Shown here one piece after another: positions 23,302 through 36,100 of a stretch of 64,000 nt of DNA (positions are counted from its first letter, which is position 1; each line of letters begins with the position of its first letter). The notes below the pieces were generated by a model, which was given only the letters and a program-made list of their open reading frames with translations, searched no databases and was not told where the DNA came from. A program made the position numbers and the translations under genes. Source of the DNA: Penium margaritaceum (taxonomy: Eukaryota > Streptophyta > Zygnematophyceae > Desmidiales > Peniaceae); contig SZWC01000517.1 of assembly GCA_023375785.1 (NCBI GenBank), positions 311,303 through 375,302 of the forward strand, read 5' to 3'.

Positions 23302-24643
23302 TGAACCACTCCTAAAGGTGGTGTGCCGGGTATGTGGGAATCCAGCGCATCAATACGCCGGCGGAGCCTCCAAGACCTGCATCGGACAAAATCGCACCTG
23401 CCCGCGGTGTCTGAAGGAGGCTGTAGAATAGGAGGCCGAGAAGTAAAAGGACGAGGAAGAGGGAGCAGGACCCGGCGCTGGGGGAGCACCACCCCGCGGG
23501 AGGTGGGACTCAGAAGGGGAGGAGGAGGAGAAAGAGGAGAAAGAAGGGCCCCTTGAGCGAAGGAGAGGTCCGCGCTCCGTTTCCGAGGCCACAATGAGGC
23601 AGTGGCAGGCGGAGGGACGGGTCGCGGCAGAGGAAAGAAGAAGGAAGGAACTGCAAGAAAAGAAGTGCGCTCAATGCGGCTTGTGGTGGGGAGTGGAGGT
23701 GCAGGACTGTGGTGGATGCCTCCGCAAAATCTGCACTGGTTGCTTGGCACCACCTCGTGATGGGCACGGAGGGCGAAGCGGGGCTGCGGGGTGTAGGAAG
23801 TGCAGGGAAGAGTTTGAGAAGCAACGAAACGTTCGCAGGGCACCGCGAGTGAATGAGGAAGAAGAAGAGGAAGAATCGGAGGCAGAGGAGGGACCGGGAA
23901 TGGAGAGGGACCAATCCGAGGCATGCCCCACATGCCTAAAGACCGTGCAGGATATGGAAAGGTGTGCTGTTTGCACGAGATCCGCACACCGCGAATGCCA
24001 AGTGGCGAGCAGCTCTGCCTGCAAGGGCCAATGTCACCAATGCGTGGGCAATGAGCTTCTTGAGGCAGACTGCTACCTCAGCTTCATCGCGGAGACCAGA
24101 GAACCTGCTTGCGCAGCCTATCATGAGGGGATGGCGGAGTTTGGCAAGGGATGTGGAAGGTGCCTGAAGATGTGCCACCATAAATGCGGCAAGAGGGGCA
24201 AGGAAGGAGTGTGGACATGCCACCAGTGCTTGGCTCAGCCTAGAAAAGCGAATTGGGGTGCGAAAAACTCCGGGCTGCAGTGTTGCGGAGACGGATGTAT
24301 GGGGGTTGTCACAGGGGCAGCATGCCATTGTGAGCACTACGGAGGATGGGCCCACGCACAGTACGCTACAAAGGTGGGCAAGAATGAGGAGGGGCTGACA
24401 GTGTACCACTGCACTAGCTGCACAACATATGAACATATCCCGCACTGCTCTACTTGCAAAAAGAGACTGGGCGCGGAAGACATCACTGCAGGAGCCAGGT
24501 GTGAGGGCTGCCAACTATATGTGCATCAGGAATGCTCCGCGAGGTATCAGCGTGAGGGTGGAGAAGTGGAGACCTACTGCCGCCCTTGCCAACAACGGCA
24601 GCAACCAGGTCCCCAAGGAAAGTTCACACGCCTGTTGCGCTAA
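23302..24643 (+). CDS. cysteine-rich ORF with several PHD-like zinc fingers, 3' of integrase (element 1)
   Basis: The main open stretch is 23594-24643 (349 codons). An isolated C-x2-C...H...C...C-x2-C cluster (VCRVCGNPAHQ, TCPRCLK) lies just upstream near 23320-23420. In the main ORF, CPTCLKTVQDMERCAVC followed by HREC and CHQC fits the C4HC3 PHD spacing. The last module has CSTC, CEGCQLYVHQEC and CRPC and is the clearest PHD-like finger. Two further Cys-rich modules lie between them (KKCAQC...CLRKICTGC; CGRCLKMCHHKC...CHQC). PHD fingers usually read histone tails, so a role in chromatin binding is plausible but inferred. The ORF precedes the polypurine tract and 3' LTR, so it belongs to the element. 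The matching region of element 2 lies outside the window. Confidence 0.8.
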
Positions 24644-24667
24644 GGAGACTTTGGGACAGAGTCTTGG

Positions 24668-24690
24668 TAAGGGGGGGATGGGGGTATCAG
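24668..24690 (+). promoter_or_regulatory. polypurine tract of element 1
   Basis: TAAGGGGGGGATGGGGG lies directly upstream of the 3' LTR. The purine run is the expected plus-strand primer site. It is followed by TATCAG before the LTR start TGTCAGG, a tail that echoes the LTR end. Confidence 0.75.
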
Positions 24691-26064
24691 TGTCAGGCAG
24701 GGATCTACCGCATCTCCGCTGAGGAGAAGATGGATCCGCGGAGGGAAAATCGCCACCCACGGATCTACGAAACGTGGCTTCTGCGGCCAGAGATCCACGG
24801 GGGAGGATAAAGGGGAGACCGCGGAGCGTCGGAGAATGCGCAAGGCATGCTAGCTCCCACAACAAGACTGTGGTAGAGTGTGGGGTGGCGCAGAAACCAG
24901 TAGCGGTGAAGGAAAAGAGGCGGGAAAAAATGCTGCCAATGGACGGTGATCTTTCTACGGCTGTTGGAAGCAATGGCTGCGGAGAAGCCAAAATGGGCGG
25001 GACAGCTGGGTGAGAATCCGCGGTGGGAAAAGAACATGAACCGAGCCACGGAGAAGTGGAAGCGACGGACGTGCAAAAACACATGACGGCAGAACCAGAT
25101 GCCAGGAAAGAAGCTCTACCAATGAGAACTCAGGGTGGGCAGCGATAATCAAGGAGGAGGACCGGGAGGACGTACCGCGCGAAGGCGAAGATTCAAGGAA
25201 GAACACGAGACCGCGAGCAGCCAAGCCGCGGAGTAGATGAAGAAGCGGTAGTAGAACAGGGAAATGTAGTAGTCGAGTGTGTGTGTGATATCAAGGACGA
25301 GACCCGCGGTGCGTGTTACGCACCGCGCGGAGTCCACCATAGGGGAAGAGTGTGGTAGGAGGAGTCTGAGACAGCTAGATTTGGCAGATATAAGATAGTA
25401 GTGTAGCGGAGGAACGAGGTAACAAACGATGCCTGCCCTTTGTCTGATCTTGTGCAATTTGAGTCAATGTAAACCTACTTCCCACTTATGAGCCTGAGAG
25501 TCCTGACTTGTTCCGAATCGGATTGCCACATCCTGTCTTATCAATCCGCACAAGCGATAGTCTGATTCACACTCTCGCTTGGCCCTTCCAAGATCTGCAG
25601 CTATAAAAGGAGCTATTGGGCTGCTCTCCGCGGAGGCCTTCCGTGGAGGAAAAAACACCTCCTCTCCGAGTGTGTGTGGGACGAACTGCTCGACCCGCTC
25701 CAAGTCCTGGGTCCAATAAGGACTCCGCTGAGAACCATCACCACCAAGGAACGCAAAATGGGTGAAGGGTGCGGCCGGCGACTCCGCATCCTTGCGCATA
25801 GCAACGGAACGAGGTTCTGCGGACGTAGGAGTCAGGGGCCACAAGGTGGCGGACTCTTGTGCCGGCAAGGAGCGAGCCACGGAGCATTACCCACGAGCGG
25901 GACCCAAAGGGTGTGAAACATCCGTGGAAAACTAGGAGAGGTAGCGGAGGAGCAGCAAAGCAGGTGCCATCTGACCACCGCGGAACAACAGTGTCGCGGA
26001 GTAGACCAGACGCGGAAGTGAAAGCGCGGAAGTAGAACAGTGCGCAGCAAAATTGGGGGTATCA
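24691..26064 (+). repeat. 3' LTR of element 1
   Basis: It runs from TGTCAGGCAGG to GGGGGTATCA, followed by TAAGT and satellite. It aligns along its whole length with the 5' LTR, but by eye looks closer to the 5' LTR of element 2. For example, the stretch around 25050-25150 is nearly identical to 52380-52480, while 11230-11330 differs at many bases. Confidence 0.93.
25602..25609 (+). promoter_or_regulatory. TATA box in the 3' LTR
   Basis: TATAAAAG stands in the LTR where the other two LTRs read GTAAAATA or GTAAAAGG. About 60-80 bases downstream the sequence CTCCTCTCCGAGTGTGTGTG is conserved in all three LTRs. This is the likely U3 promoter core, by position and motif only. Confidence 0.55.
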
Positions 26065-26069
26065 TAAGT
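26065..26069. repeat. target-site duplication, right copy (TAAGT)
   Basis: TAAGT directly follows the 3' LTR and matches 10858-10862. The satellite phase is kept across the insertion (GTG-TAAGT-GCGTG). Confidence 0.75.
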
Positions 26070-29000
26070 GCGTGTAAGCACGTGTAAGTGTGTGTAAGTA
26101 CCTGTAAGTGTGTCTAAGTACGTATAAGTGCGTGTAAGTGTATATAAGTACATGTAAGTGTATGTAAGTGCGTGTAGGTGTGTGTAAGTGTGTATAAGTG
26201 TGTGTAAGTGTATGTAAGTGCGTGTAAGTGCGTGTGAGTGTGTGTAAGTGCATGTAAGTGCGTATAAGTGCATGTAAGTATGTGTAAGTGCTTGTAAGTG
26301 CATGTAAGTGAGTGTAAGTGTGTGGGACTACGTGTAAGTGCGTGTAAGTACGGGTAAGTGCGTGTAAGTGCATGTAAGTGCGTGTAAGTACGTGCAAGTG
26401 TGTATGATCAGTGTAACTATGTGTAAGGACATGTAAGTGCGTGTAAGTGCGTGTAAGTGTGTTCAAGTACGTGTAAGTGCGTGTAAGTGTGTGTAACTGC
26501 CTGTAAGTGAATGTAGCTATGTGTAAGTGCGTGTAAGTGCGTGAAAGTGTGTTTAAGTGCGTGTAAGTGTGTGTAAGCACTTGTACGTGTGTGTAACTAT
26601 GTATAAGTGTGTGTAAGTGCATGCAAATGCGTGTGAGTGGGTGTAAGTGCGTGTAAGTGCATGTAAGTGTGTGTCAGTACGTATAAGTGTGTGTAAATGC
26701 GTGTAAGTACGTGGAATTGCGTGTAAGTACCTGTAAGTGTGTATAAGTGCATGTAAGTATGTGTAGGTAGATGTAAGTGCATGTAAGTGTCTGTCACTGC
26801 GTGTAAGTGCGTGTTAGTTCGTGTATATGTGTGTAAGTGCATGTCACTGCGTGTTAGTGCATGTAAGTGCTTGTAAGTGCGTGTAAACACGTGTAAGTGC
26901 ATGTAAGTTCATGTAAGTGCGTGTAAGTGCGTGTAAGTGCATGCAAGTGCATGTAAGTGCGTGTAAATGCGTGTAAGTGCGTATAAGTTTTTATAAGTGT
27001 GTGGAAGTATGTGTAAGTGCGTGTTAGTGCGTGTAAATGCGTGTAAGTGCATGGAAGTGTGTGTAAGTCCATGTAAGTACGTGTATGTTTGTGTAAGTGT
27101 GTGTAACCATGTGTAAGTATGTATAAGTACGTGTAAGTGCATGCAAGTGCGTGTAAGTACATGTAAGTGCGTGTAAGTGCGTATAAGTGCGTGTAAGTAT
27201 TTGTAAGTGCGTGCAAGTGCGTGTAACCGCGTGTAAGTGCGTGTTAGTTTGTGTCAGTGCGTATAAGTGCTTGTAAGTTTTTGTAAGTGCGGGTAAGTGT
27301 GTGTAAGTGCGTGTAAGTGCGTGCAAGTTCGTGTACGTTCATGTCATTACGTGTAAGTGTGTGTAAGTGCGTGTAAGTGCATGTATGTACATATACGTAC
27401 GTGTAAGAGCGTGTAAGTGTGTGTAGGTGTATGTAAGTTTGTGTAAGTGTGTGTAAGTGCGTGTAAGTGTGTTTAAGTGCATGTAAGTACGTGTATACTT
27501 GTGTAAGTGTGTGTAAGTGCATGTAAGTGTGTGTAAGTGCATGTAAGTGCGTGTAAGTGCATGTAAGTATGTGTAAGTGTGTGTGTAAGTGTGTGAAAGT
27601 GTGTGTAGGTACGTATAAGTGTGTGTAAGTGCTTGTAAGTGCATGTAAGTGCGTGTAAGTGCGTGTAAGTGTATGCAAGTGTGTGTAAGTATGTGTTAGT
27701 ACGTATAAGTGCATGTAAGTGCATAACAATGCATGTTAGTGCATGTAAGTTCTTGTAAGTGCGTGTAAGTATGTGTAAGTGTGTGTTAGTGCGTGTAAGA
27801 GCGTGTGAGTGTGTGTAAGAATGGGCAAGTGTATGTAAGTGCCTGGTTTTCTGGAAGTGCGTGTAAGTGTGTATAAGTGCGTGTAAGTGCGTGTACGTTT
27901 GTGTGTGTGCGTGTAAGTGGGTGTAAGAACGTGTAAGTGTGTGTCATTCATGTAAGTGTGTGTAAGTGTGTGTAAGTGCATGTAAGCTTGTGTAGGTGCA
28001 TGTACGTGCGTGTAAGTGCGTGTAAGTGCGTATGAGTATGTGTAAGTTTGTGTATGTGCGTGTAAGTACGTGTAAGTACGTGTAAGTGCATGTAAGTGCG
28101 TGTAAGTGTATGTAAGTACGTGTAAGTGCGTGTAAGTACGTATAAGTGTGTGTAACTGCTTGTAAGTACATGTAAGTGCGTGCAAGTACGTGTAAGTACA
28201 AGAAGTGCGTGTAAGTGCGTGTAAGTGCGTGTAAGCACGTGTAAGTACGTGTTAGTTCGTTTGAGTGTGTATATGTGTGTGTAAGTGTGTGTAACTTTGT
28301 GTAAGTGCATGTCAGTGCGTGTCAGTACGTGTAAGTGCTTGTAAGCTTGTGTAAGTGCAGGTAAGTGCATGCAAGTGCGTGTAAGTACGTCTAAGTGCGT
28401 GTAAGTGCGTACGAGTTTGTAAAAGTTTGTATATGTACGTGTAAGTACGTGTAAGTGCGTGTAAGTGCATGTATGTGCGTGTATGCACGTGTAAGTGCGT
28501 GTAAGTGCGTGTAGGTGTGTGTAAGTTTGTGCAAGTGCGTGTAAGTGCGTGTAAGTGTGTTCAAGTGCGTGTAAGTTTGTGTAAGTTTGTGTAAGTGCGT
28601 GTAAGTTCCTGTAAGTGCGTGTAAGTGCATGTAAGGCGTGTAAGTGCATGTAAGTGTGTGTAAGTGTGTGTAAGTGTGTACAAGTGCGTGTAAGTGTGTG
28701 TTAGTGCATGTGAGTACATGTAAGTGCTTATAAGTGGATGTAATTGCATGTAAGTGCCTGTTTTTTTGTGTAAGTACGTGTAAGTGCGTGTAAGTGCACA
28801 AATTGCATGTAGGTACGTGTAAGTGTGTGTAAGTACATGTGAGTGTGTTTAAGTATGGTAAGTATGTGTTAGTGCATGTAAATGCATATAAGTACATGTA
28901 AGTGCATGTAAGTGCGTGTAAGTGCGTGAAAGTGTGTGTAGGTTCGTGTATGTTTGTATTAGTACATGTAAGTGCGTGTAAGTACGTGGAAGTCTGTGTA

Positions 29001-32000
29001 AGCGCATATACGTTTGTGCAAGTGCGTGTAAGTGCATGTGAGTGTGTGTAAGTGCATGTAAGTGTGCGTAAGTGTGTGTAAGTGTGTGTAAGTACGTGTA
29101 AGTGCATGTTAGTACGTACACATGTGTGTAAGTTCGTGTAAGTACGTGGAAGTGCGTATAAGTGCGTATAACTGTGTCTAACTGCGTGTAAGTGTGTGTC
29201 GGTACCTATAAGTGCATGTAAGTGCGTGTGTGTGTAAGTTTGTATAAGTGCGTGTTAGTGCGTGTAAGTGCGTGTAAGTCCGTGTAAGTGCGTGTAAGTT
29301 TGTGGAAGTGCGTGTAACTATGTGTAAGTGTGTGTTAGTGTATGTAAGTACGTGTAAGTGCGTGTAAGTGCGTGTAAGTGCATGTAAGCGTGTGTAAGTT
29401 TGTGTAAGTGTGTGTAAGTGAGTGTAAGTGCGTGTAAGTGAGTGTAAGTGCGTGTAAGTGCGTGTAAGTGCGTGTAAGTTCGTGTAAGTACGTGTAAGTG
29501 CGTATATGTTCGTGTAAGTGTGTGTAAGTACGTGTAAGTGTGTGTAAGTACGTGAACGTGCGTGTATGTACGTGTAAGTTCGTGTTAGTGTGTGTTTTAG
29601 TGCGTGTAAGTAAGTGTAAGTGTGTGTAAGTGCGTGTAAATGCGTGTAAGTTCGTGTAAGTGTATGTACGTGTGTGTAAGTGCGTGGAAGTACGTGTAAG
29701 TGTGTGTAAGTGCATGGAAGTGTGGGTAAGTGCGTGTAAGTTTGTCTATGTGCGTGTAAGTGCGTAAACGTTTGTGTGTGTGCATGTAAGTACATGTAAG
29801 TGCGTGTAAGTACGTCTAAGTGCGTGTACGTGCGTGTATGTGCTTATAAGTCTATGTAAGTGCGTGTAAGTATGTGTTAATGCGTGTAAATATGTGTAAG
29901 TTAAAAAAGGTGCGTGGAAGTTTGTGTAAGTGCGTGAAAGTGCGTGTAACCGCGTGTAAGTGTGTGTAAGTGTGTGTAAGTGCGTGTAAAATCGTAAAAG
30001 TGTGTGTATGTAAGTGTAAGTACATGTAAGTATGTGTAAGTGTGTGTACGTTCGTGTAAGTACGTGTAAGTGAATGCAAGTACGTGTAAGTGGGTGTAAG
30101 TTTGTGTTAGTGCATGTCAGTGCGTGTAAGTGCGTGTAAGTTCGTGTAAGTGCATGTACGTGCGTGTAAGTGCATGCAAGTGTGTGTAAGTGCGTGTTAG
30201 TTCGTATACGTGCATGTAAGTGTATGTAAACACGTGTAAGTGCGTGTAAGTGTGTGTAAGTGCATGTAAGTGGGTGTAAGTACATGTAAGTGTGTGTAAG
30301 TGTGTGTAAGTGCGTGTAAGTGCGTGTAAGTGTGAGAAGTGCGTGTAAGTATGAGTAAGTGGGTGTAAGAGCCTTTGAGTTTGTTTAAGTACGTGTAAGT
30401 GCGTGTAAGTTTGTGTAGGTTTGTGTAAGTGTTTGTAAGTACGTGTAAGTGTGTATACGTGCGTGTAAGTATGTGTAAGTGCGTGTAAGTGCTCGTAAGT
30501 GTGTGTAAGTGTGTGTACGCACGTGTAAGGGCGTGTAAGTTGGTGTCAATGCGTGTAAGTGCGTGTAATTACGTGTATGTTCGAGTAGGTGTGTGTGTTA
30601 GTCGAGTAAGTGTGTGTAAGAGTATGTCAATGCATGTAAGTTCGTGTAAATAGGTGTAAGTGTGTGTAAGTACGTGTAAGTTTGTGTAAGTGCATGTAAG
30701 AGTGTGTAAGTTCGTGTAAGTGCATATAAGTGCGTATAAGTCTGTGTAAGTGTGTGCAAGTGAATGTAAGTGCGTGTAAGTGCATGCAAGTGCATGTAAG
30801 TGTGTGTTAATATGTGTAAGTGCAGATAAGTACGTGTAAATGCGTGAAAGTGTGTTTAAGTTCCTGTAATTTTGTGTTAGTGCATGTAAGTGCGTGTAAG
30901 TGCGTGTAAGTTTGTGTAAGTATGTGTAAGTGTGTTTAACTGCGTGTAAGTGCGTCTAAGTGTGTGAAAGTGCGTGTAAGTGTGTGTAAGTGCGTGTAAG
31001 TGCGTATGCGTGCATGGAAGAGCGTGTAAGTATATGTAAGTTCATGGAAGTGCGTGTTAGTGTGTACAAGTGTGAGTAAGTGTGTGCAAGTGCGTGTAAG
31101 TGTGTATAAGCACGTGTAAGTGCATCTAAGTGCGTGTAAGAGCGTGTAAGTGATTGAAGTGCGTGTAAGTACGAATAAGTGCGTGTTAGTATGTGTAAGT
31201 GTGTGCAAGTGCGTCTAAGTGCGTCTAAGTATATGTAAGTGCATGTAAGTGTGTGTAGGTACGTGTAAGTGCGTGTAAGTGCATATAAGTGCGTGTAAGT
31301 ATGTGTAAGTTTGTGTAAGTGCATGTAAGTGAATGTAAGTGCGTGTAAGTACGTGTAAGTGTGTGTAAGTGTGTATAAGTGTGTGTTAATTCATGTAAGT
31401 GTGTGTAAGTACGTGTAAGTACGTGTTTGTGTGTGTAAATGTGTGTAAGTGCGTGTAAGTACGTGTAAGTGCTTGTATGTACGTGTAAGTTTGTGTAAGT
31501 GCGTGTAAGTGTTTGTTAGTGTGTGAAAGTGTGTGTAAGTGTGTGTAAATGTGTTTACGTATGTGTAAGTGTGTGTAAGTTTGTGTAAATGGGTGTAGGT
31601 GTACGTAAGTGCGTGTAAGTGCATGCAAGTGCGTGTAAGTGATGTAAGTGCTTGTAAGTCCATGTAAGTGCGTGTAAGGGCATGTAAGTATGTGTAAGTG
31701 TGTGTAAGTGCATGTAAGTGTGTGGAACTGTGTGTCAGTGCGTGTTTGTACGTGTAAGTGCTTGTGAGTTTGTGTAAGTGCGGGTAACTGCGTGCAAGTG
31801 CGTGTAAGTATGTGTAAGTGTGTGCAAGTTCGTGTAAGTTTGTATAAGTACGTGTAAGTGCGTGTAAGTGCGGATAAGTGCATGTAAGTACGTGTATGCA
31901 CGTGTAAGTTCATGTAAGTGCGTATAGGTGTGTGTAAGTTTGTGTAATTGTGTGTAAGTGAGTGTAAGTGCATGTAAGAAAGAAAAAGTGTGTGTTAGTA

Positions 32001-32840
32001 CGTGTAAGTGTGTGTAAGTGTGTCTAAGTTCGTGTAAGTATGTGTAAGTGCATATAAGTGTGTGTAAGTGCGTGTAAGTACGTGTAAGTGCATTTAAATA
32101 CGTGTAAGTACAGGTAAGTGTGTGTAAGTGCGTAGAAGTGCGTGAAAGTGTGTGTAAGTATGTCTAAGTGCGTGTACGTGCATGTCAGTACGTGTAGGTG
32201 CGTGTAAGTGCGTGTAAGTGCGTGTAAGTCCATGTAAGTGTGTGTAAGTGCTATTAGTGTTTATAAGTACCTGTAAGTGCGTGTTAGTGTGTGTAAGTGC
32301 GTGTAAGTACGTGTAAACACGCATAAGTACGTGTAAGTTGGTGTAAGTGTGTGTTAGTGGGTGTAAGTGCATGTAAGTGAGTGTAAGTGTGTGTAAGTGC
32401 GTGTTGGTACGTGTAAGTGCGTGTAAGTGCGTGTAAATGCATTTAAGTGCATGTAAGTATGTGAACGTTTGTGTAAGTGCGTGTAAGTGTGTGTAAGTGT
32501 GTGTAAGTGCTTGTAAGTGCATGTAAGTGCGTGTAAGTGTGTGTAAGTGCGTGTAAGTGTGTGTAAGTACGTGTAAGTGCGTATAAGTATGTGTAAGTAC
32601 GTGTCAGTGCGTGTCAGTGTGTGTAAGTTCTTGTAAGTTTGTGTAAGTGCGAGTAAGTGTGTGTAAGTGTGTGTAAGTACGTGTAAGTGTGTGTAAGTGC
32701 ATGGAAAATGGTTTAAGTTTGTGTAAGTACGTGTAAGTGCGTGTAAGTGCGTGTAAGTACACGTACGTGCATGTACGCATGTGTAAGTGAGTGTAAGTGT
32801 GTGTAAGTGCGTGTAAGTACGTGTAAGTGCGTGTAAGTAC

Positions 32841-33120
32841 GTGTAAGTGGGTGTAAGTGCATGTAACTATGTATAGGTACGTGTAGGTACGTGTGAATAC
32901 GTGTAAGTACGTGTAAGTGGGTGTAAGTGCATGTAACTATGTATAGGTACGTGTAGGTACGTGTGAATACGTGTAAGTACGTGTAAGTGGGTGTAAGTGC
33001 ATGTAACTATGTATAGGTACGTGTAGGTACGTGTGAATACGTGTAAGTACGTGTAAGTGGGTGTAAGTGCATGTAACTATGTATAGGTACGTGTAGGTAC
33101 GTGTGAATACGTGTAAGTAC
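32841..33120. repeat. 70-base higher-order repeat inside the satellite, four copies
   Basis: Seven consecutive 10-base variants form a 70-base block that begins GTGTAAGTGG and includes ATGTAACTAT, GTATAGGTAC and GTGTGAATAC. Copies start at 32841, 32911, 32981 and 33051 and look identical. A fifth, slightly diverged copy lies at 33651-33720. Around it, larger blocks are also duplicated: the unit ATGGAAAATG recurs at 32701 and 33331, and GTGTCACTAC at 33191 and 33511. This is recent unequal exchange in an otherwise irregular array. Confidence 0.9.
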
Positions 33121-36100
33121 GTGTAAGTGCGTGTAAGTGCGTGTAAGTACACGTACGTGCATGTACGCATGTGTAAGTGAGTGTAAGTGCGTGTCACTAC
33201 GTGTAAGTTTGTGTAAGTGCGTGTAAGTGTATATAAGTGTGTTGAAGTGCATGTAAGGGCATGTAAGTGCGTGTAAGTGCATGTAAGTTTGTGTAAGTGT
33301 GTGTAAGTACGTGTAAGTGTGTGTAAGTGCATGGAAAATGGTTTAAGTTTGTGTAAGTACGTGTAAGTGCGTGTAAGTGCGTGTAAGTACACGTACGTGC
33401 ATGTACGCATGTGTAAGTGAGTGTAAGTGTGTGTAAGTACGTGTAAGTGCGTGTAAGTGCGTGTAAGTACACGTACGTGCATGTACGCATGTGTAAGTGA
33501 GTGTAAGTGCGTGTCACTACGTGTAAGTTTGTGTAAGTGCGTGTAAGTGTATATAAGTGTATTGAAGTGCATGTAAGGGCATGTAAGTGCGTGTAAGTGC
33601 ACGTAAGTTTGTGTAAGTGCATGTAAGTTCATGTAAGTGCATGTTAGTACGTGTAAGTGGGTGTAAGTGCATGTAAGTATGTATAGGTACGTGTAGGTAC
33701 GTGTGAATACGTGTAAGTACGTGTAAGTGCGTGTAAGTGCATGTAAGTGTGTTCAAGTGTCTGTAAGTGAGTGTTAGTGCATGTCAGTTTGTGTAAGTGC
33801 GTATAAATGCATGTAAGTGTGTGTAAGTTTGTATGAGTGCGTGTAAGTATGTGTAAGTGCATGTTAGTGCGTATAAGTACGTGTAAGTGCGTGTAAGTTG
33901 GTGTAAGTACATGTAAGTGCCTGTTTTTTTATGTAAGTACGTGTAAGTGTGTGTATGTACGTGTAAGTGTGTGTACACTTGTGTATGTGCGTGTAAGTAC
34001 GTGTAAGTGTGTGTAAGTGCGTGTAAGTTTGTGTAAGTATGTGTAAGTGCGTGTGATTGCGTGTAAGTTCATGTTAGTGCATGTACGTGTGTGTAAGTAT
34101 GTGGAAGTGTGTGTAAGTGCGTGTAAGTTTGTGTACCTACGTGTAAGTGCGTATAAATGTAAGTGTGTGTAAGTGTGTGTAAGTGCCTACAAGTGTGTGT
34201 AAGTGCATGTAAGTATGTGTAAGTGCGTGTAGGTGCTTGTAAGTGCGTGTAAGTGCGTGTAAGTACAAAAAGTGCGTGTAAGTGCGTGTAAGTGTTTGCA
34301 AGTTCATGTAAGTGTGTGTTAGTGTGTGTAAGTGTGTGCTAGTGCGTGTAAGTGTGTGTAAGTGCATGTAAGTGCATGTAAGTGCATGTTAGTAGGTGAT
34401 TACAAGTGTGTGTAAGTATGTGTACGTGTGTATAAGTGCTTGTAACTGCATGTAAGTGTGTATAAGTACGTGTAAGTGTGTGCAAGTGTGTGTAAGTGCG
34501 TATTAGTGCGTATAAGTACGTGTAAGTTCTTGTAAGTACGTGTATGTATGTGTAAGTGTGTGTTAGTGCATGTAAGTGCGTGTAAGTGTGTGTAAGCATG
34601 TGTAAGTGTATGTAAGTGCCTGTTTTCTTTGCAAGTGCGTGTAAGTGCATGAAAGTGCGTGTAAGTTTGTGTGTGTGCATGTAAGTGGGTGTAAGTACGT
34701 GTAAGTGTGTGTAAGTTCGTGTAAGTACGTGTAAGTATGTGTAAGTGCGTGTAAGTTCGTGTAAGTGCATGTACGTGTGTATAAGTGCTTGTAAATGCGT
34801 GTAAGTGCATGTAAGTTTGTGTACGTGCGTGGAAGTCCGTGTAAGTGTGTGTTAGTGCGTGTAAATGTATGTAAGTACGTGGAAGTATGTGTAAGTATGT
34901 GTAAGTGTGTGTAAATGCTTGTAAGTATGTGTATGTGCGTGCAAGTGCGTGTAAGTGCAAGAAGTGCGTGTAAGTATGTGTAAGTGCGTGTAAGTATGTG
35001 TAAGTGCGTGTCAGTTCGTTTGAGTGCGTGTAAGTGCGTATAAGTGGGTGTAAGTGTGTGTAAGTGCATGTAAGTTGTGTAAGAGGGTGTAAGTGCGTGT
35101 AAGTGCGCGTCAGTGTCTGTCAGTACGTGTAAGTACATGTAAGTGCGTGTAAGTTAGTATAAATGCGTGTAAGTACATGTAAGTACATTTAAGTGCGTGT
35201 AAGTGAGTATACGTTTGTGTAAGTTTGTGTTAGTGTGTATAAGTAAGTGTAAGTTAGCGTAAGTGCGTGTACATTCGTGTAAGTGCATATAAGTGCATGT
35301 AAGTGCGTGTAAATGCGTGTAAGTGTCTGTAAGTGTATGTAAGTTATTGTAAGGGTGTGTAAGTGCGTATAAGTGTGTGTATGTGTTTGTAAGTTTGTGT
35401 AAGTGCGTGTAAGTGCATGTAAACATGTGCAAGTGCGTGTACGTTTGTGTAAGTGTGTGTAAGTGCGTGTAAGCTGGAATAAAATTGTGCAAGTGCGTGT
35501 AAGTGTGTGTAAGTGCGTGTAAACTTGTCTCAGTACTTGTAAGTATGTGTAAGTGTGTGGAAGTCCGGATAAGTGCGTGTAAGTGCGTGTAAGTGTGTGT
35601 AAGTGCGTGTTACTTCGTGTATGTGTGTTTCAGTATGTGTAAGTTTGTGTAAGTTTGTGTAAGTGTGTGTAAGTGCGTGTAAGTGTGTGTAAGTACGTGT
35701 AAGTACGTGTAAGTATGTGTAAGTGCGTATAGGTATGTGTAAGTGCTTGTAAGTATGTGTAAGTACGTGTAAGTATGTGTTAGTGCGTGTAAGTATGTGT
35801 AAGTATGTGTAAGTGCTTGTAAGTGTGTGTAAGCACGTGTAAGTATCTGTAAGTGCGTGTAGGTGCGTGTAAGTTTGTGGAAGTGCATGTAAGTGCATGT
35901 AAGTACGTGTAAGTGCGTGTAAGTTTGTATAAGTGCGTGTAAGTACGTGTGAGTACATGTAAAAACGTGTAAGTGTGTGTAAGTGTGTGTTAGTGCGTGT
36001 AAGTGCGTGTAAGTTTGTGTAAGTGTGTATAAGTGCGTGTTCATGCGTGTAAGATCATGTAAGTGCATGTAAGTGGGTGCAATTTAATGCAAGTGTGTGT

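Larger units (their letters stand above)
10863..26064 (+). mobile_element. Ty3/Gypsy-type LTR retroelement, element 1 (fossil, both LTRs present)
   Basis: This is a 15.2 kb plus-strand element with LTRs of 1377 and 1374 bases, TG...CA ends and an apparent TAAGT target duplication. Parts in order: gag with a retrotransposon gag-like region, aspartic protease, RT with YIDD, RNase H, a second aspartic protease with DTGATHTT, a Pro/Thr-rich stretch, a coiled-coil region, integrase, integrase tail, a PHD-like zinc-finger ORF, polypurine tract and 3' LTR. The RT-RNase H-integrase order is that of Ty3/Gypsy. The coding part is broken in roughly ten to twenty places. The LTRs differ at about one base in ten to fifteen by eye, which would suggest millions of years, but the LTR pair may be mosaic (see findings). 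Confidence 0.95.

Noticed and set aside
32841-33120. CRISPR array (regular 70-base spacing)
   Set aside because: The repeat is entirely made of satellite units with no unique spacers, and the genome is eukaryotic.
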